Shown here piece by piece: positions 1-9,588 of a stretch of 64,000 nucleotides of DNA (its first letter is position 1; every line of letters begins with the position of its first letter). Below the pieces are notes generated by a model. The model was not told the DNA's origin and did not search any database. It saw only the letters and a list, made by a program, of their open reading frames with translations. The stretch is taken from positions 62,001 to 126,000 of the forward strand of contig QCGE01000002.1 in the NCBI GenBank assembly GCA_003278195.1, read 5' to 3'. The stretch is from Prochlorococcus sp. AG-363-P08 (GTDB lineage Bacteria > Cyanobacteriota > Cyanobacteriia > PCC-6307 > Cyanobiaceae). The translations under genes and the position numbers were made by a program.

Positions 1-112
1 CCAGGGTGTCAGGCGAACCAAATTCTCATTAAGAGAATTGTTCTTTGGGCCGTGACTGTAAAAGATAGAGGTGAGAAATGTCACGCACAAAACCCTTTAT
101 TTCTTGTTTCTT

Positions 113-1225
113 TTAGCCAATCGATAGCTGTAGCCGGCTTTTAGAAGACTCTTGCAATGCATCACAAACTTTTTGGCTGTAAAGCCCTTCGTTCAATCCA
201 GGGATAATGGGAATTCCTTTTTGGATGCTATTTGCCCACCAGTCTTGGATTCTTGCTACTGGAGCGATTCGGCCATCACTCCAGGTGGTTTTAAAGGCAA
301 AATCCTTTTCTGGATTGATAATCTTCAGAGACCCCCCCTTTTCGGAGCTCCAGAGGCTGAACCCATGGACATAGTCTCTTTGATTATCGCTTCCTAGGAC
401 AAGAGTTCCTTCGCTGCCATATATCTCTATCCAGCAACCTCTTCCTTGTTGAGCTACTGATGAAAGAGTTACTTGTGCAGGGACATTTGATGCAGAGTGA
501 AGCCCTTTAAGGACTAATTGGGCTAGGCAGATATCCTCGCTGGTGACGGTTTTGCGCTTGCCTGTATCTGGATCTGTTCTCTTTTTGATTGATGTTTGCG
601 TGAACCCTGTTACAGAAATAGTTGGGCCAAAAAACCAATGCAAAATGTCAAATGCATGGGTCCCTAAGGCTCCTATTACTCCTCCTCCTTCTTCAGAGCT
701 TGAATACCAATTCCAGGGTCTATCTGGGTTGGCACGACTTCCCATAAGCCAGTCAAATTTTACTAGCCAAGGTTCTCCGATTGCTCCAGACTCAACAAGA
801 CGTTTGGCTTGCATGAATAGAGGAACTGCTCTGTATTCAAAGTCAACTGCCACAATTACATTTTTCTCTAAAGCTTTCCGTTGTAGGTAGGAAACCTGAT
901 CAGAACTTAATGCGACTGGTTTTTCTAGTAATAAATGTTTTCCAGCATCGATAGCAGTATTGGCTAAATCAAACCTGGGACCTGGTGGTGTTGCGATTAT
1001 GACTGCTTCTACTGCAGGTTCATTTAGCAGGTCATTCCAGTCTTCAAAACCTTTTAAATCATTGACATCACAGGCTTTATCTAATCTTTCTCGCCTTGGA
1101 TGCCAAAGGGCAATAGGTTTTAGCTTGTCGCTTTCTTTTAAAGCAGTTAGATGAACTGATTCACCGAATCCAAGCCCAGCTATTGCAACGCCTATGCTAT
1201 TTTTAGCTTTTTGTTTTTTTGTCAT
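113..1225 (-). CDS. Gfo/Idh/MocA-family NAD(P)-dependent oxidoreductase
   Basis: A 370-residue soluble dehydrogenase-like protein. The N-terminus has a Rossmann fold (IAGLGFGESVH at about residues 14-24), followed by the family motif EKPVAL near residue 100, where the Lys is normally catalytic, and a C-terminal alpha/beta domain. Known family members oxidise or reduce sugars, inositols or biliverdin; the substrate here cannot be read from sequence. It is the last gene of a six-gene minus-strand run with almost no spacing (it starts directly after the preceding stop), so it is probably co-transcribed with accD and pilD. The fold assignment is firm; the role is unknown. Confidence 0.85.
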   Translation of the reverse strand: MTKKQKAKNSIGVAIAGLGFGESVHLTALKESDKLKPIALWHPRRERLDKACDVNDLKGFEDWNDLLNEPAVEAVIIATPPGPRFDLANTAIDAGKHLLLEKPVALSSDQVSYLQRKALEKNVIVAVDFEYRAVPLFMQAKRLVESGAIGEPWLVKFDWLMGSRANPDRPWNWYSSSEEGGGVIGALGTHAFDILHWFFGPTISVTGFTQTSIKKRTDPDTGKRKTVTSEDICLAQLVLKGLHSASNVPAQVTLSSVAQQGRGCWIEIYGSEGTLVLGSDNQRDYVHGFSLWSSEKGGSLKIINPEKDFAFKTTWSDGRIAPVARIQDWWANSIQKGIPIIPGLNEGLYSQKVCDALQESSKSRLQLSIG

Positions 1226-1645
1226 TTAGAGTACCTCTTGTTGGCAAACATTTGTAATTAGGGTCTTAATCAATTTGTCTCCTTTTGGGCTAGACCAATT
1301 TGCCTGTAAATTTGGAATTCCATTTATAACTTTATCCTTATAAAGTTTCTTTTGACAATCGATTTCCATGAAATAATAAATTTCTTTTGCTCTGTGATTA
1401 TCCTTGACATCATTTGACTTAAACCTTGTCATAACAGTAACACTATCGTGTTTAGTTCTATGTAGAGTTGTCCTATCCCACCATTGTTGATTTATCTCAG
1501 AGGATCTAATTTCTTCCCAATTGGAAATTGATGCAACTGCAGCATTTATGCCAGCAAGATTAATATATATAAATAAAAGGAGAAAAACGAATTTCTTTAT
1601 TTCCTTTTTTAAGTTAAAGCCAACTTTCACTAACAAAAACCTCAC
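1226..1645 (-). CDS. Small secreted protein of unknown function
   Basis: A 139-residue protein starting at GTG. A lysine-rich N-terminus is followed by a hydrophobic segment (FVFLLLFIYINLAGINAAVAS, residues about 20-40) that looks like a signal peptide, so the mature domain is probably periplasmic or lumenal. The mature part has two Cys (in MEIDCQKK and TNVCQQ) that could form a disulfide. The layout (a W-rich start, Y-F-M-E-I-D-C, then a late Cys) recalls the surface-adhesin-E-like fold, but this is only a resemblance. It lies 3 nt after accD and directly before the oxidoreductase gene, in the same operon. Confidence 0.6.
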   Translation of the reverse strand: MRFLLVKVGFNLKKEIKKFVFLLLFIYINLAGINAAVASISNWEEIRSSEINQQWWDRTTLHRTKHDSVTVMTRFKSNDVKDNHRAKEIYYFMEIDCQKKLYKDKVINGIPNLQANWSSPKGDKLIKTLITNVCQQEVL

Positions 1646-1648
1646 TCA

Positions 1649-2539
1649 TTATTTTTTTTGCTTTTTAACTGGTTGGCTACAGTGAAGTCTTATGAGGGTG
1701 GCAAGCGTTTTTTTAAGCTGTGTTCTTGGAATAATCGAGTCTACAAAGCCATGCTCTTGTAGATACTCTGCTGTTTGAAAATTATCAGGGAGTTTTTCTC
1801 TCAAGGTTTGTTCAATCACCCTTCGACCTGCGAATCCAATTAGTGCTTTTGGTTCAGCAAGTATTAGGTCACCAAGCATTGCAAAACTTGCAGTTACCCC
1901 TCCAGTGGTTGGATGAGTTAATAATGGCATATATAACAACTCTGCTTCTCTATGTCTTTCAAGAGCACCGGATATTTTGGCCATTTGCATAAGGCTGAGC
2001 ATTCCCTCTTGCATGCGAGCTCCTCCAGAAGCACAGACTATTAAGAGAGGCAATTGATTAGTTGTTGCACGCTCAATCAATCTTGTGATTTTTTCCCCAA
2101 CTACTGAACCCATCGAACCTCCCATGAAGCGAAAATCCATAACAGCTAACGCCAAAGGGATCTCTTCAACCTTGCAGATACCTGTAATAACACCATCTTT
2201 TAGACCAGTATTTGCCTGACTTTCTCTGAGTCGATCCGCATAAGCTCTTCTGTCTTTGAATCCCAAAGGGTCCGTTGGGCTAAGTCCAAGGTCGATCGGT
2301 TTAAATGTGTCCTGATCAGCTATAAGAGCAATGCGTTCTTCGCTATTGATTCGATAGTGATAGCCGCAGCCATTGCAAACACTTGCATTTGCTAGGAGGT
2401 CTTTTCTGTATACGACTTGTCCACATTCTGGGCATTTCACCCAAAGTCCATCGCTTTCTTCAGTTTCTTGGCTCACCTTTCCTACAAACTGGCCTTTGCG
2501 GCGGTCTGCAAACCAATCAAAAAGTGACACGGATTTCAC
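1649..2539 (-). CDS. accD: Acetyl-CoA carboxylase carboxyltransferase subunit beta
   Basis: AccD, 296 residues, joins AccA to form the carboxyltransferase half of acetyl-CoA carboxylase, which moves CO2 from carboxybiotin to acetyl-CoA to give malonyl-CoA, the first step of fatty acid synthesis in the cytosol. Visible features are the N-terminal four-Cys zinc ribbon (CPECGQ ... CNGCGY, residues about 36-58), the crotonase-like carboxyltransferase core with SGGARMQEG, and the C-terminal EHGFVD motif. The start is GTG; a second in-frame GTG three codons later would give the more usual VSLFDWF beginning. It sits in a packed minus operon after the prepilin peptidase gene. Confidence 0.97.
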   Translation of the reverse strand: MKSVSLFDWFADRRKGQFVGKVSQETEESDGLWVKCPECGQVVYRKDLLANASVCNGCGYHYRINSEERIALIADQDTFKPIDLGLSPTDPLGFKDRRAYADRLRESQANTGLKDGVITGICKVEEIPLALAVMDFRFMGGSMGSVVGEKITRLIERATTNQLPLLIVCASGGARMQEGMLSLMQMAKISGALERHREAELLYMPLLTHPTTGGVTASFAMLGDLILAEPKALIGFAGRRVIEQTLREKLPDNFQTAEYLQEHGFVDSIIPRTQLKKTLATLIRLHCSQPVKKQKK

Positions 2540-2553
2540 GATTGTTATCTCTA

Positions 2554-3372
2554 TTAAATACCCAATAGGCTATGCCAGCTATCCCACCACCAATCTGGTT
2601 CCAGGATCCATACCCCCCAAATGCCAAGAGAGATGAATGGTCCAAAGGCAAAAGGCTGCCTTGATTTGAGACGTCCAGACAATAGGCCTATTGCACTAAA
2701 CATTCCAGCAGCAAGAAAAGCGATTAATAGGCTTACTGCTATTCCATTCAGGCCAAGCCATGCTCCACCAAGGGCGGCAAATTTTGCATCACCAATTCCA
2801 AGAACAGTTTGCTTATAAATTTTTCGAGATAAATGACTTAAAGAACGCATCGCTAAAAAAGCAATAAGTGCAGAAATTATGAATTTGAAACCCAATAGTG
2901 TTAATTCACTAACACTAAGTAAGTATCCATAAATAGTGTTTACAAAGAATCCACAGATTATTCCAATTTTGCATAGGAAATCTGGCAAGATTAGATAATC
3001 TATATCAATAATACTAAGTAGAATGATAATGCTTGATAAGATAATACCCCCTCCTACTAATAGAATGTTTAATGGAGCATTACTTGCTTGAGTCACTTTT
3101 AATAAAGTGGACAAATATAAGCCACTGCAAAGGAGTTCTATTAATGGATATCTTGAAGGGATAGTGGAGCGACAATTTTCACACTTTAGTTTTTTTGGTA
3201 GCCAAACTAAAGGGATGATTTGAGGTCGGAAAACATTCTCACACTTAGGACATTTAGCTGATTTGAAATTAAGTCTTTTTTTTTTGAGGCAGATTATATC
3301 AAGGTGATTGATAAAATTCCCGTAAAAAGAACCCGCTATTGTAATCATTACAGCCAGTGAGATTAGATTCAT
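2554..3372 (-). CDS. pilD: Type IV prepilin peptidase / N-methyltransferase
   Basis: An integral membrane aspartyl protease (272 residues) that cleaves the leader of type IV pilins and methylates the new N-terminus. Visible are the first membrane segment, the cytosolic zinc-type loop with two Cys pairs (CPKC and CENC), then several transmembrane helices. The two catalytic aspartates of the A24 family are present in [10 protein letters not shown] and in GIGDAKF. It is the second gene of a six-gene operon upstream of accD. It implies pili or competence-like pseudopili in this cell; no pilin gene is in the window. Confidence 0.92.
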   Translation of the reverse strand: MNLISLAVMITIAGSFYGNFINHLDIICLKKKRLNFKSAKCPKCENVFRPQIIPLVWLPKKLKCENCRSTIPSRYPLIELLCSGLYLSTLLKVTQASNAPLNILLVGGGIILSSIIILLSIIDIDYLILPDFLCKIGIICGFFVNTIYGYLLSVSELTLLGFKFIISALIAFLAMRSLSHLSRKIYKQTVLGIGDAKFAALGGAWLGLNGIAVSLLIAFLAAGMFSAIGLLSGRLKSRQPFAFGPFISLGIWGVWILEPDWWWDSWHSLLGI

Positions 3373-3375
3373 GAA

Positions 3376-3684
3376 TTAAGCTTTTGCTCTGGTTTTGTGT
3401 TTCAGCTTTCTTTTTCTAAATAAGAAGTCCTCTATCTTTAAATATTGTTCTTCTGGCAGGAGAGCTGTTGGTGCTATAAAGACAACCTTGCCATCAAGTT
3501 TATTTTGGTTTATCACCACTCCCTTTGGTTCTTCTGCATTAGAGGTATTGGCTAAATAGAGAAAATACACTTCTCTGGCAAGCTTTATCAGCTTGCTGCT
3601 GTCCTGTTGATCCCAACGCGGTGATTCCGCGAGGCTACTAGAAGCCTCTTTAATCTTAAATGAAAGTTTAGTTGAAATTGACAA
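3376..3684 (-). CDS. Conserved small hypothetical protein
   Basis: A 102-residue, soluble, mildly basic protein with no signal peptide and no motif that I recognise. The C-terminus ends in a strongly basic stretch (RKRKLKHKTRAKA) that could bind nucleic acid or acidic lipid. It is the first gene of the minus-strand operon that continues through pilD and accD (3 nt gap to pilD), so a promoter should lie in the short AT-rich gap between it and prk. Function is not assigned. Confidence 0.6.
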   Translation of the reverse strand: MSISTKLSFKIKEASSSLAESPRWDQQDSSKLIKLAREVYFLYLANTSNAEEPKGVVINQNKLDGKVVFIAPTALLPEEQYLKIEDFLFRKRKLKHKTRAKA

Positions 3685-3742
3685 TTAAATTTTTTTTATG
3701 ACTTATTTTAGTTGATTATTTGTGAAAAGCTAATCTAGAAAA

Positions 3743-4645
3743 TTAGGAGATACCTTTTTTTTCCTCAATCATCCTATGAATGATGGGAGTAAGGATTAGT
3801 TCCATAGCAAAGCCCATTTTGCCTCCATTTACAACTATGCTTGTTGGACTAGACATGAATGAGTCGTGAATCATTGAAAGGAGATAGTTGAAATCTATGC
3901 CCCATTTTTCCCTAGATCCTTTCCGGAAGTGAATTATCACAAAGCTTTCATCAGGAGTAGGAATATTTCTACATATGAAGGGGTTTGATGTGTCTACAGT
4001 TGGCACTCTTTGGAAATTTATATCTGTTCTACCAAATTGAGGTGTTATGTGATTTATATAATCAGGCATTCTTCTTAGAATTGTGTCAACAATTGCTTCG
4101 GCTGAATATCCTCTTTCAGCATTGTCTCTATGGATTTTTTGTATCCATTCGAGATTAGTTATTGGTACAACACCTACAAGAAGATCTGCATTAGAGGCGA
4201 CATCGTATTTTTCCCCCACTACACCTCCATGTAAGCCTTCGTAAAACAGCAGATCTGTACCTTTTGGAATTTGTTCCCATGGAGTGAATTGCCCAGGGCT
4301 TAGTTCTGTTCCGAGCCTTGCATTGTGTTCTGATGCTTCCTCAGGACTATGAAGGTAATAGCGCTTATCGCCCCCTCCAGTTTTTCCGTAAGTGCAAAAA
4401 AGCTCTTCGAGCTTGTCAAAAAGATTTGCTTCAGGTCCAAAATGAGAGAAATTCTCCCCTTTAGCCAAGGCTTCTGCCATGGCTTCTTTCATTGGTCCTC
4501 GTTCAAATCTGTGATAGCTGTCTCCTTCGACAACTGCTGGAACTATGTTTTCACGAGCGAAGATGTGCTCGAAAGCTCTTTTAACGGTACTGGTCCCTGC
4601 ACCTGATGAACCTGTAACTGCTACAACCGGGTGACGCTTCGACAT
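3743..4645 (-). CDS. prk: Phosphoribulokinase, class I (proteobacterial type)
   Basis: Phosphorylates ribulose 5-phosphate with ATP to give ribulose 1,5-bisphosphate for RuBisCO. At 300 residues it has the length and motifs of the class I, purple-bacterial enzyme: P-loop GSSGAGTST (residues about 12-20), EGDSYHRF, LLFYEGLHGG, NLEWIQKIHRD and RVPTVDTSNPF. The plant/beta-cyanobacterial class II enzyme has a Cys in its P-loop region for thioredoxin control; here that region has none. A class I PRK fits the alpha-cyanobacterial lineage, which also uses a proteobacterial-type RuBisCO. It is followed on the same strand by leuB after an AT-rich gap upstream of prk. Confidence 0.95.
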   Translation of the reverse strand: MSKRHPVVAVTGSSGAGTSTVKRAFEHIFARENIVPAVVEGDSYHRFERGPMKEAMAEALAKGENFSHFGPEANLFDKLEELFCTYGKTGGGDKRYYLHSPEEASEHNARLGTELSPGQFTPWEQIPKGTDLLFYEGLHGGVVGEKYDVASNADLLVGVVPITNLEWIQKIHRDNAERGYSAEAIVDTILRRMPDYINHITPQFGRTDINFQRVPTVDTSNPFICRNIPTPDESFVIIHFRKGSREKWGIDFNYLLSMIHDSFMSSPTSIVVNGGKMGFAMELILTPIIHRMIEEKKGIS

Positions 4646-4740
4646 CCTCGCTGGTATGAACTTCTTATAGATTTTCGCAGGTCGCCCGACAAATTCAGTT
4701 TTTTTTCTTAAACATCTGAGAATTTATAGGATTTTTCAAA

Positions 4741-5814
4741 TTAGAGGGCATTTAGTAATTCTTTCCCCATTTCTTCACAACCCAGTTTGGTAAAGCCTTC
4801 TTGGTGAAGGTCGTTGGTTCGGAATCCTTCTGCTAATACTTTGTCTACAGATTTTTCCAGGTCATCTGCAGCCTTTGGTTCGTTAAGACCGATTCTCAGC
4901 ATCATTGAGGCAGAAAGGACCATGGCCATTGGATTTGCCTTGTTCATTCCAGCAATGTCGGGAGCTGAACCATGAACTGGCTCAAAAAGTCCTGGACCTT
5001 GGCTCCCTAATGATGCAGAGGGGAGCATTCCTATAGAGCCAGTAAGCATTGCAGCCTCGTCGCTAAGAATGTCTCCAAATAGATTGCTGGTTAGAAGAAC
5101 GTCAAACTGCCGAGGATTCCTGATTAATTGCATAGCAGCATTGTCTACATATAGATGTTGTACTTCTACCTTTGGATGTTTTTCACTTAAAAGATCTACT
5201 CGCTCTCTCCAAAGCTGGCTTACATCAAGAACATTTGCTTTGTCTACGGAGCAAAGCTTTCCCTTTCGAGCATTGGCTAATTCAAAAGCCACTTCTGCTA
5301 TTCGGTCTATTTCACTAGTTGAATAAGACATTGTATTGAATCCTCTTTCATTGTCATTTGTTTTAATCCGTCCTTTTGGTTTGCCAAAATAAATCCCACC
5401 TGTTAATTCACGTACCACCAGCAGGTCGACTTCTTTTATGAATTCTGGCTTTAGACTGCTTGAACTTATTAGAGAGGGTCTAATAGAGACTGGTCTTAAG
5501 TTGGCAAATAGTTCCAGTCCTTCTCTTAGGGAAAGTAGTCCGCTTTCAGGCCTTTTCTCTCTTGGATAGTTGTCAAAGCGAGGATCTCCTATTGCTGCAA
5601 GAAGTATTGCATCACTTTTCTTGCAGTTTTCTAGTGTTTGTTGAGGTAGTGGTGAGCCTGTTTTGTCTATCGCAGCACCGCCAAAGAGCATTTCTTCAAG
5701 CCTAATTTCAAAACCATTCTTTTTAGCTACAGCTTCAAGAAGCATTTTTGCGACAGAAGTGATTTCAGGGCCAATCCCATCACCTGGTAGCAGAGCAATT
5801 TTATGTTGAAGCAT
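4741..5814 (-). CDS. leuB: 3-isopropylmalate dehydrogenase
   Basis: LeuB, 357 residues, oxidatively decarboxylates 3-isopropylmalate with NAD+ in leucine synthesis in the cytosol. Clear family markers are LLPGDGIGPEI at the N-terminus, the substrate-binding Arg region (LRPVSIRP), VVRELTGGIYFGKPKGR, the metal-binding aspartates in SNLFGDILSDEAAML, and the late PVHGSAPDIAG nucleotide-binding motif. The start is the ATG 9 residues before GDGIGPE. It lies between lpxD and prk on the minus strand. Confidence 0.97.
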   Translation of the reverse strand: MLQHKIALLPGDGIGPEITSVAKMLLEAVAKKNGFEIRLEEMLFGGAAIDKTGSPLPQQTLENCKKSDAILLAAIGDPRFDNYPREKRPESGLLSLREGLELFANLRPVSIRPSLISSSSLKPEFIKEVDLLVVRELTGGIYFGKPKGRIKTNDNERGFNTMSYSTSEIDRIAEVAFELANARKGKLCSVDKANVLDVSQLWRERVDLLSEKHPKVEVQHLYVDNAAMQLIRNPRQFDVLLTSNLFGDILSDEAAMLTGSIGMLPSASLGSQGPGLFEPVHGSAPDIAGMNKANPMAMVLSASMMLRIGLNEPKAADDLEKSVDKVLAEGFRTNDLHQEGFTKLGCEEMGKELLNAL

Positions 5815-5847
5815 TTAATTTAGTGGGTGAGAGAGTAGGAGATGAAA

Positions 5848-6891
5848 TTACAAAGAGAGTTCTTTCTTTAGATCCCTAAGGCTTTTTGCTATTTCAGGAA
5901 GTTTGTTGAATGTTGCACTACATCGAAGCCAGAGTCGATTTGGAATGGCTGGAAATCCACTTACAACTTCCCCTGGAGGTATGTCCTTATGAATCCCGCT
6001 TTTTGAGCTTGCTATGGCTCTATCTCCTACGACTGCTCGGTTTGCCACACCAACCTGACCAGCAAGAATTACTCCATCCCCAAGTTTTGCACCACCTGCG
6101 ATCCCCACTTGTGCAGCCAAAGCACAACTTTTTCCAGTTTTTACTCCATGGCCAATTTGCACAAGGTTATCGATCTTGGTTCCAGCTCCTATCTTGGTTT
6201 TACCTACGCAGGGCCTATCAATTGTTGAGCAAGAACCTATTTCTACTCCTTCTTCAAGTTCTACATACCCGGTCTGTGGCATTTTGCGCCATCCTTGAGT
6301 CGTTGGAACAAAACCAAAACCCTCTGAACCAATGACTGCATTGGAATTGATTACACACTTTTTTCCTGTGCAGGTGTTTGGGTGAATAACAGAATTGGCA
6401 TGAATTTCATTCTCTTCACCAATTAATACATCTTCGTAAATAACAACACCTGGGTGAATATGACTTCCAGCTCCTATTTTGCTTCTTGCCCCAATGGAAA
6501 CATTTGCCCCAATTGATACATCATTTCCAATAGAGACATCAGCGCTTATAACTGCTGTGGGATGAATCCCTTTTGTTGGCAATTTGGGTGGATGAAGTAG
6601 CTCGAGGGTCTCTGCGAATGCCAGTCTCGGATCTTTTACTATTGCCCAGGCAAGTTGCTTCTGTTCTGCTATTAAGCGAAGTTCATTATTAGCTGGAAGT
6701 AAAATAGCTCCAGCTTCACTGGTCAAGAGTTCTGAAGCTAATGAATTACCTTGCTCAAGAAAGCTGATTTGATTTTTTTCAGCTTGGTCAAGAGAAGCTC
6801 CCTTCAGAAGTTGAGGATCGCTCCCAAGGTCATATGAAAGAAGCTGTGAATCGCTTGTTTTGAGGACACTGATTAGATCGCTAAAACGCAT
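5848..6891 (-). CDS. lpxD: UDP-3-O-acylglucosamine N-acyltransferase
   Basis: LpxD, 347 residues, adds the second acyl chain in lipid A synthesis, using acyl-ACP and UDP-3-O-acylglucosamine. The N-terminal roughly 100 residues are the uridine-binding domain. They are followed by many hexapeptide repeats (I-G-x-x-x pattern, about residues 108-300) that form the left-handed beta helix. The catalytic His lies in [10 protein letters not shown]. The C-terminal helix region ends in a Leu/Lys-rich tail. It is the last gene of the compact run that starts at about 10.6 kb; proB ends 1 nt upstream of it. Confidence 0.96.
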   Translation of the reverse strand: MRFSDLISVLKTSDSQLLSYDLGSDPQLLKGASLDQAEKNQISFLEQGNSLASELLTSEAGAILLPANNELRLIAEQKQLAWAIVKDPRLAFAETLELLHPPKLPTKGIHPTAVISADVSIGNDVSIGANVSIGARSKIGAGSHIHPGVVIYEDVLIGEENEIHANSVIHPNTCTGKKCVINSNAVIGSEGFGFVPTTQGWRKMPQTGYVELEEGVEIGSCSTIDRPCVGKTKIGAGTKIDNLVQIGHGVKTGKSCALAAQVGIAGGAKLGDGVILAGQVGVANRAVVGDRAIASSKSGIHKDIPPGEVVSGFPAIPNRLWLRCSATFNKLPEIAKSLRDLKKELSL

Positions 6892-6892
6892 G

Positions 6893-8035
6893 TCAAGTAA
6901 CCTTCCAAGGCGGATCGTAATTGTCTTGAGACGATTGACCAGTTTCTTTTCGAGTAATCACCATTACATCTCTATGCATTACAACAGGGGAACGTTCAAC
7001 AAGGGCATCTGAGTTCCTATTTTTTAAGAGTTCATTACTGCTTAAAGAGCAAAGCCCTCTAGCTAGTTCTTCGCCTTTTTGGTTTATTACTTTTACGGGT
7101 TGATTGGCTGTGAATTCTCCTTCAACTTTTTTGATTCCTACGAGCAAAAGAGAGGCCCCTTTATTGATCAGGGCATTGGATGCACCCTCATCAATATGGA
7201 GAGCGCCAATGGGCTTTAAGGCATGGGCAAGCCAACTTTTTTTGTTTGGTAGGGGCTTTGTACTTGGATGAAAAACAGTTCCTCCTCTTGTGCCGTTTAG
7301 TAGCTGATTTAAAAAATTTGGTTGTCGACCGTCTGCCAAGTGCACTGTGATTCCACTTTGAGTAGCTATTCGAGCAGCAGCTAGCTTTGTTGTGATTCCT
7401 CCAGTGCCCCAGGAACCTCCTTTTGAATCAGTTGTTTTTGACTCGAGACTGTTTAATTCACGCGCATTATGTACATCTGTGATAGGAAAAGCAGAAGGGT
7501 TTTTGCGGGGATCAGATGAATAAAGTCTATCTACATCAGTAAGAAGTATTAATTGGTCTGCGTTGACAGCTGTTGCAACTAGAGCGGAGAGTGTGTCGTT
7601 ATCACCAAAACGTAATTCTTCCTGCGAAAGAGTATCATTTTCATTGACTATTGGCATTACTCCCCATTCAAGAAGTTTTCTTAGTGTATTTGACGCATTT
7701 TGATACTTTTCCCTGGCTTCAAGATCTGATCTTGTAATAAGTATTTGAGCAACCAGTTTTTTATGTTTGGCCATTGCAGTTTGATATAGCGACATGAGAT
7801 GTCCTTGCCCAATTGCTGCTGCTGCCTGCAAAGAAACAACATCTTCAGGTCTTTGACTAAGCTCTAAACACTTAGATCCAAGTCCAACAGAACCGCTAGT
7901 TACAAGAATTATTTTCTCTCCTTTTTGTATATTTTCTGCTAGGCAGTCACAGTATGCATAAATCATTTCAGTAGTTGTTTTGTCTTTTGTCCCCCTAAGT
8001 AGACTGGTTCCTATTTTTACTACCCATAAGCTCAT
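6893..8035 (-). CDS. proB: Glutamate 5-kinase
   Basis: ProB, 380 residues, phosphorylates glutamate in the first step of proline synthesis. The N-terminal amino-acid kinase domain ([46 protein letters not shown]) runs to about residue 260. A C-terminal PUA domain follows (about 280-365), as in the full-length bacterial enzyme, where it takes part in oligomerisation and proline feedback. It sits in a tight minus-strand run (1 nt before lpxD, 4 nt after the YqeG-type gene). Confidence 0.96.
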   Translation of the reverse strand: MSLWVVKIGTSLLRGTKDKTTTEMIYAYCDCLAENIQKGEKIILVTSGSVGLGSKCLELSQRPEDVVSLQAAAAIGQGHLMSLYQTAMAKHKKLVAQILITRSDLEAREKYQNASNTLRKLLEWGVMPIVNENDTLSQEELRFGDNDTLSALVATAVNADQLILLTDVDRLYSSDPRKNPSAFPITDVHNARELNSLESKTTDSKGGSWGTGGITTKLAAARIATQSGITVHLADGRQPNFLNQLLNGTRGGTVFHPSTKPLPNKKSWLAHALKPIGALHIDEGASNALINKGASLLLVGIKKVEGEFTANQPVKVINQKGEELARGLCSLSSNELLKNRNSDALVERSPVVMHRDVMVITRKETGQSSQDNYDPPWKVT

Positions 8036-8039
8036 TACT

Positions 8040-8540
8040 TTATGCTCCTAACCAGCTTGCAAGACTTCTTTCAAATATCTGTAATCTTTTCCTTTGCTTT
8101 GTTCCTCCACCCTCTCCTAGTGGATGTACTAAGACTGTGTATAGCCCTAGCCGGTTACCTACCAATATATCCGTAAAAATTCTGTCACCAATGATTGCAA
8201 TATTTGATGGAGAGAACTCAAACTGTTTTATGACCTTTATTAATTTATTTCTGCGAGGTTTCCCTGCTCCACAAGTGTAAGGAAGTTCTAATTGATCGGC
8301 AACAGAACCTATACGCTCTGCAGAAGGATTATTGCTAAAGATATGCAGATGAAAACTTTCTTTTGCTTTTAACATCCAGTCTTTTACATTCTCATCGAGA
8401 ATAAATCTTTTTCCAGATAAAAGTGTGCCATCTACATCAACTATTAGCGATTTAATTCCATTGTCTAGAAAGTGTTTAATAGGAAGGTCTGGGACAATTA
8501 ACCCTGGTTCCCACTGAGGCTTAAGCCAGTGTTGGCTCAT
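8040..8540 (-). CDS. YqeG-family HAD-IIIA phosphatase
   Basis: A 166-residue HAD-superfamily phosphatase. The first HAD motif is [10 protein letters not shown] (nucleophile Asp, then general acid Asp two residues later). The second-motif Ser/Asn lies in HIFSNNP, and the acidic motif is in [19 protein letters not shown]. Related bacterial and mitochondrial enzymes (PGPMT1/Gep4-like) dephosphorylate phosphatidylglycerophosphate, which would fit with a pgsA in this window at 16.2 kb, but the substrate is not proven by sequence. Its start overlaps the preceding stop by 1 nt, so it is translationally coupled to the DUF3727 gene. Confidence 0.85.
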   Translation of the reverse strand: MSQHWLKPQWEPGLIVPDLPIKHFLDNGIKSLIVDVDGTLLSGKRFILDENVKDWMLKAKESFHLHIFSNNPSAERIGSVADQLELPYTCGAGKPRRNKLIKVIKQFEFSPSNIAIIGDRIFTDILVGNRLGLYTVLVHPLGEGGGTKQRKRLQIFERSLASWLGA

Positions 8541-9082
8541 CAGTTCAATGTCTCCCTTTCTTCCAATTCAGCTTCTATAAGTGGTTGAATTTTGTAAAAC
8601 TCTTCGCCTTCAACAAGGGTAGCTTGACCATCATTGAATTCAGCTACGATGAAGAATGGATCTAATGGGATATATAGACCATATTCATTGTCTTCGACTT
8701 TAAAGCTAACTAATAATTCGTAGGTTTCAGAATCATCATCTATTGAATCCTCTTCGAGTTCTTCCGGATCAGGCTCTTCTAGCTCACCAGTCACTGTGAG
8801 AGTAACGGCTGAGCGAACTAGTGATAGGTCATGTTCTTGCAAGACCACCTCTGCAACAGCAAGAATTGGTTCACTGCTTCCTATCGTGTCTATTAATTCG
8901 GGGTCATCATTGTCTTTTAATTTGAACAGAGATACTGGTGTGTCTACTGGGGTAAGAAGTGCATATTCTTTTTGTTGGAGAGGGACAATCTGCTCCAAGT
9001 AGCACAAAAGATCGGCTCCATTGCTGTCATTTACAAGGACTGTGGGGACCTCACCACTGTTCATAGGAGCTTGGGCTGACAT
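8540..9082 (-). CDS. DUF3727 / DUF1292-like acidic protein
   Basis: A 180-residue, very acidic protein (an Asp/Glu block in the middle around EEPDPEELEEDSIDDD) that matches the cyanobacterial DUF3727 family. Two beta-rich halves surround the acidic linker: an N-terminal one with LVNDSNGADLLCYLEQIVPL and a C-terminal one with EDNEYGLYIPLDPFFIVAEF. No catalytic residues are evident. It is encoded between ruvX and the YqeG-type phosphatase, with a 20 nt gap and a 1 nt overlap, so it is co-expressed with them. The biochemical role is unknown. Confidence 0.8.
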   Translation of the reverse strand: MSAQAPMNSGEVPTVLVNDSNGADLLCYLEQIVPLQQKEYALLTPVDTPVSLFKLKDNDDPELIDTIGSSEPILAVAEVVLQEHDLSLVRSAVTLTVTGELEEPDPEELEEDSIDDDSETYELLVSFKVEDNEYGLYIPLDPFFIVAEFNDGQATLVEGEEFYKIQPLIEAELEERETLN

Positions 9083-9102
9083 GAGTTCTCAAGTCTGTTT
9101 GA

Positions 9103-9588
9103 CTAGGATCCAACATTTCTTATCTTCTTGCTGATTAAAGGGGCCGCCAATTGGACCGGTTTTAATTCGGGACCTTCTCTGAGCCATTGCTCTAGTAATA
9201 AGACTGCAGCTGCACTATCCAGTTCACCACTGCGGTCTTTTCTAAGTTTATATATATCCGAGGCTGCCCAGCTACTGCTGTGTTCATTTACTAAGGCAAT
9301 AGGTAGTTCAAGGGCATGAGCAATCTTTTTTCCATATTTGCAACAGTAAACAGTCTGCTTGGTTGGATCGCCATTGAGATTTAGAGGTATCCCAACTATT
9401 AGCCCTTTTACAAGACGAGCTTTGCAGTGCTTCCTGAGGGTTTCGAAGTCATCCTCAAATTTTCCTCTATGAAGAGGAGGTAGCGCTTTAATCGTTATTC
9501 CTAGAGGATCACAACCAGCTATTCCTATTCTCTTATGACCCACATCAATGCTTAGTACAGAGCATGGCTTAGGTTTTTTTGTAATCAC
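9103..9588 (-). CDS. ruvX: Holliday-junction resolvase-like RuvX/YqgF nuclease
   Basis: A 161-residue RNase H-fold protein of the RuvX/YqgF family, which acts in 16S rRNA 5' end maturation and has been proposed to resolve Holliday junctions. The N-terminal motif IDVGHKRIGIAG carries the first catalytic Asp; GLIVGIPLNLNG and the late acidic residues (LVNEHSSS, DSAAAVLLLE) complete the site. The start is ATG with 1 nt overlap to the upstream gene. It is in the lpxD-proB operon. Confidence 0.9.
   Translation of the reverse strand: MITKKPKPCSVLSIDVGHKRIGIAGCDPLGITIKALPPLHRGKFEDDFETLRKHCKARLVKGLIVGIPLNLNGDPTKQTVYCCKYGKKIAHALELPIALVNEHSSSWAASDIYKLRKDRSGELDSAAAVLLLEQWLREGPELKPVQLAAPLISKKIRNVGS

Noticed and set aside
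1-112. Short open frame at the left edge (bases 2-55, ending in TGA) that could be the 3' end of a plus-strand gene
   Set aside because: Only 17 codons are visible and no family motif is present; the rest of the stretch holds no gene signal, so no claim is made.
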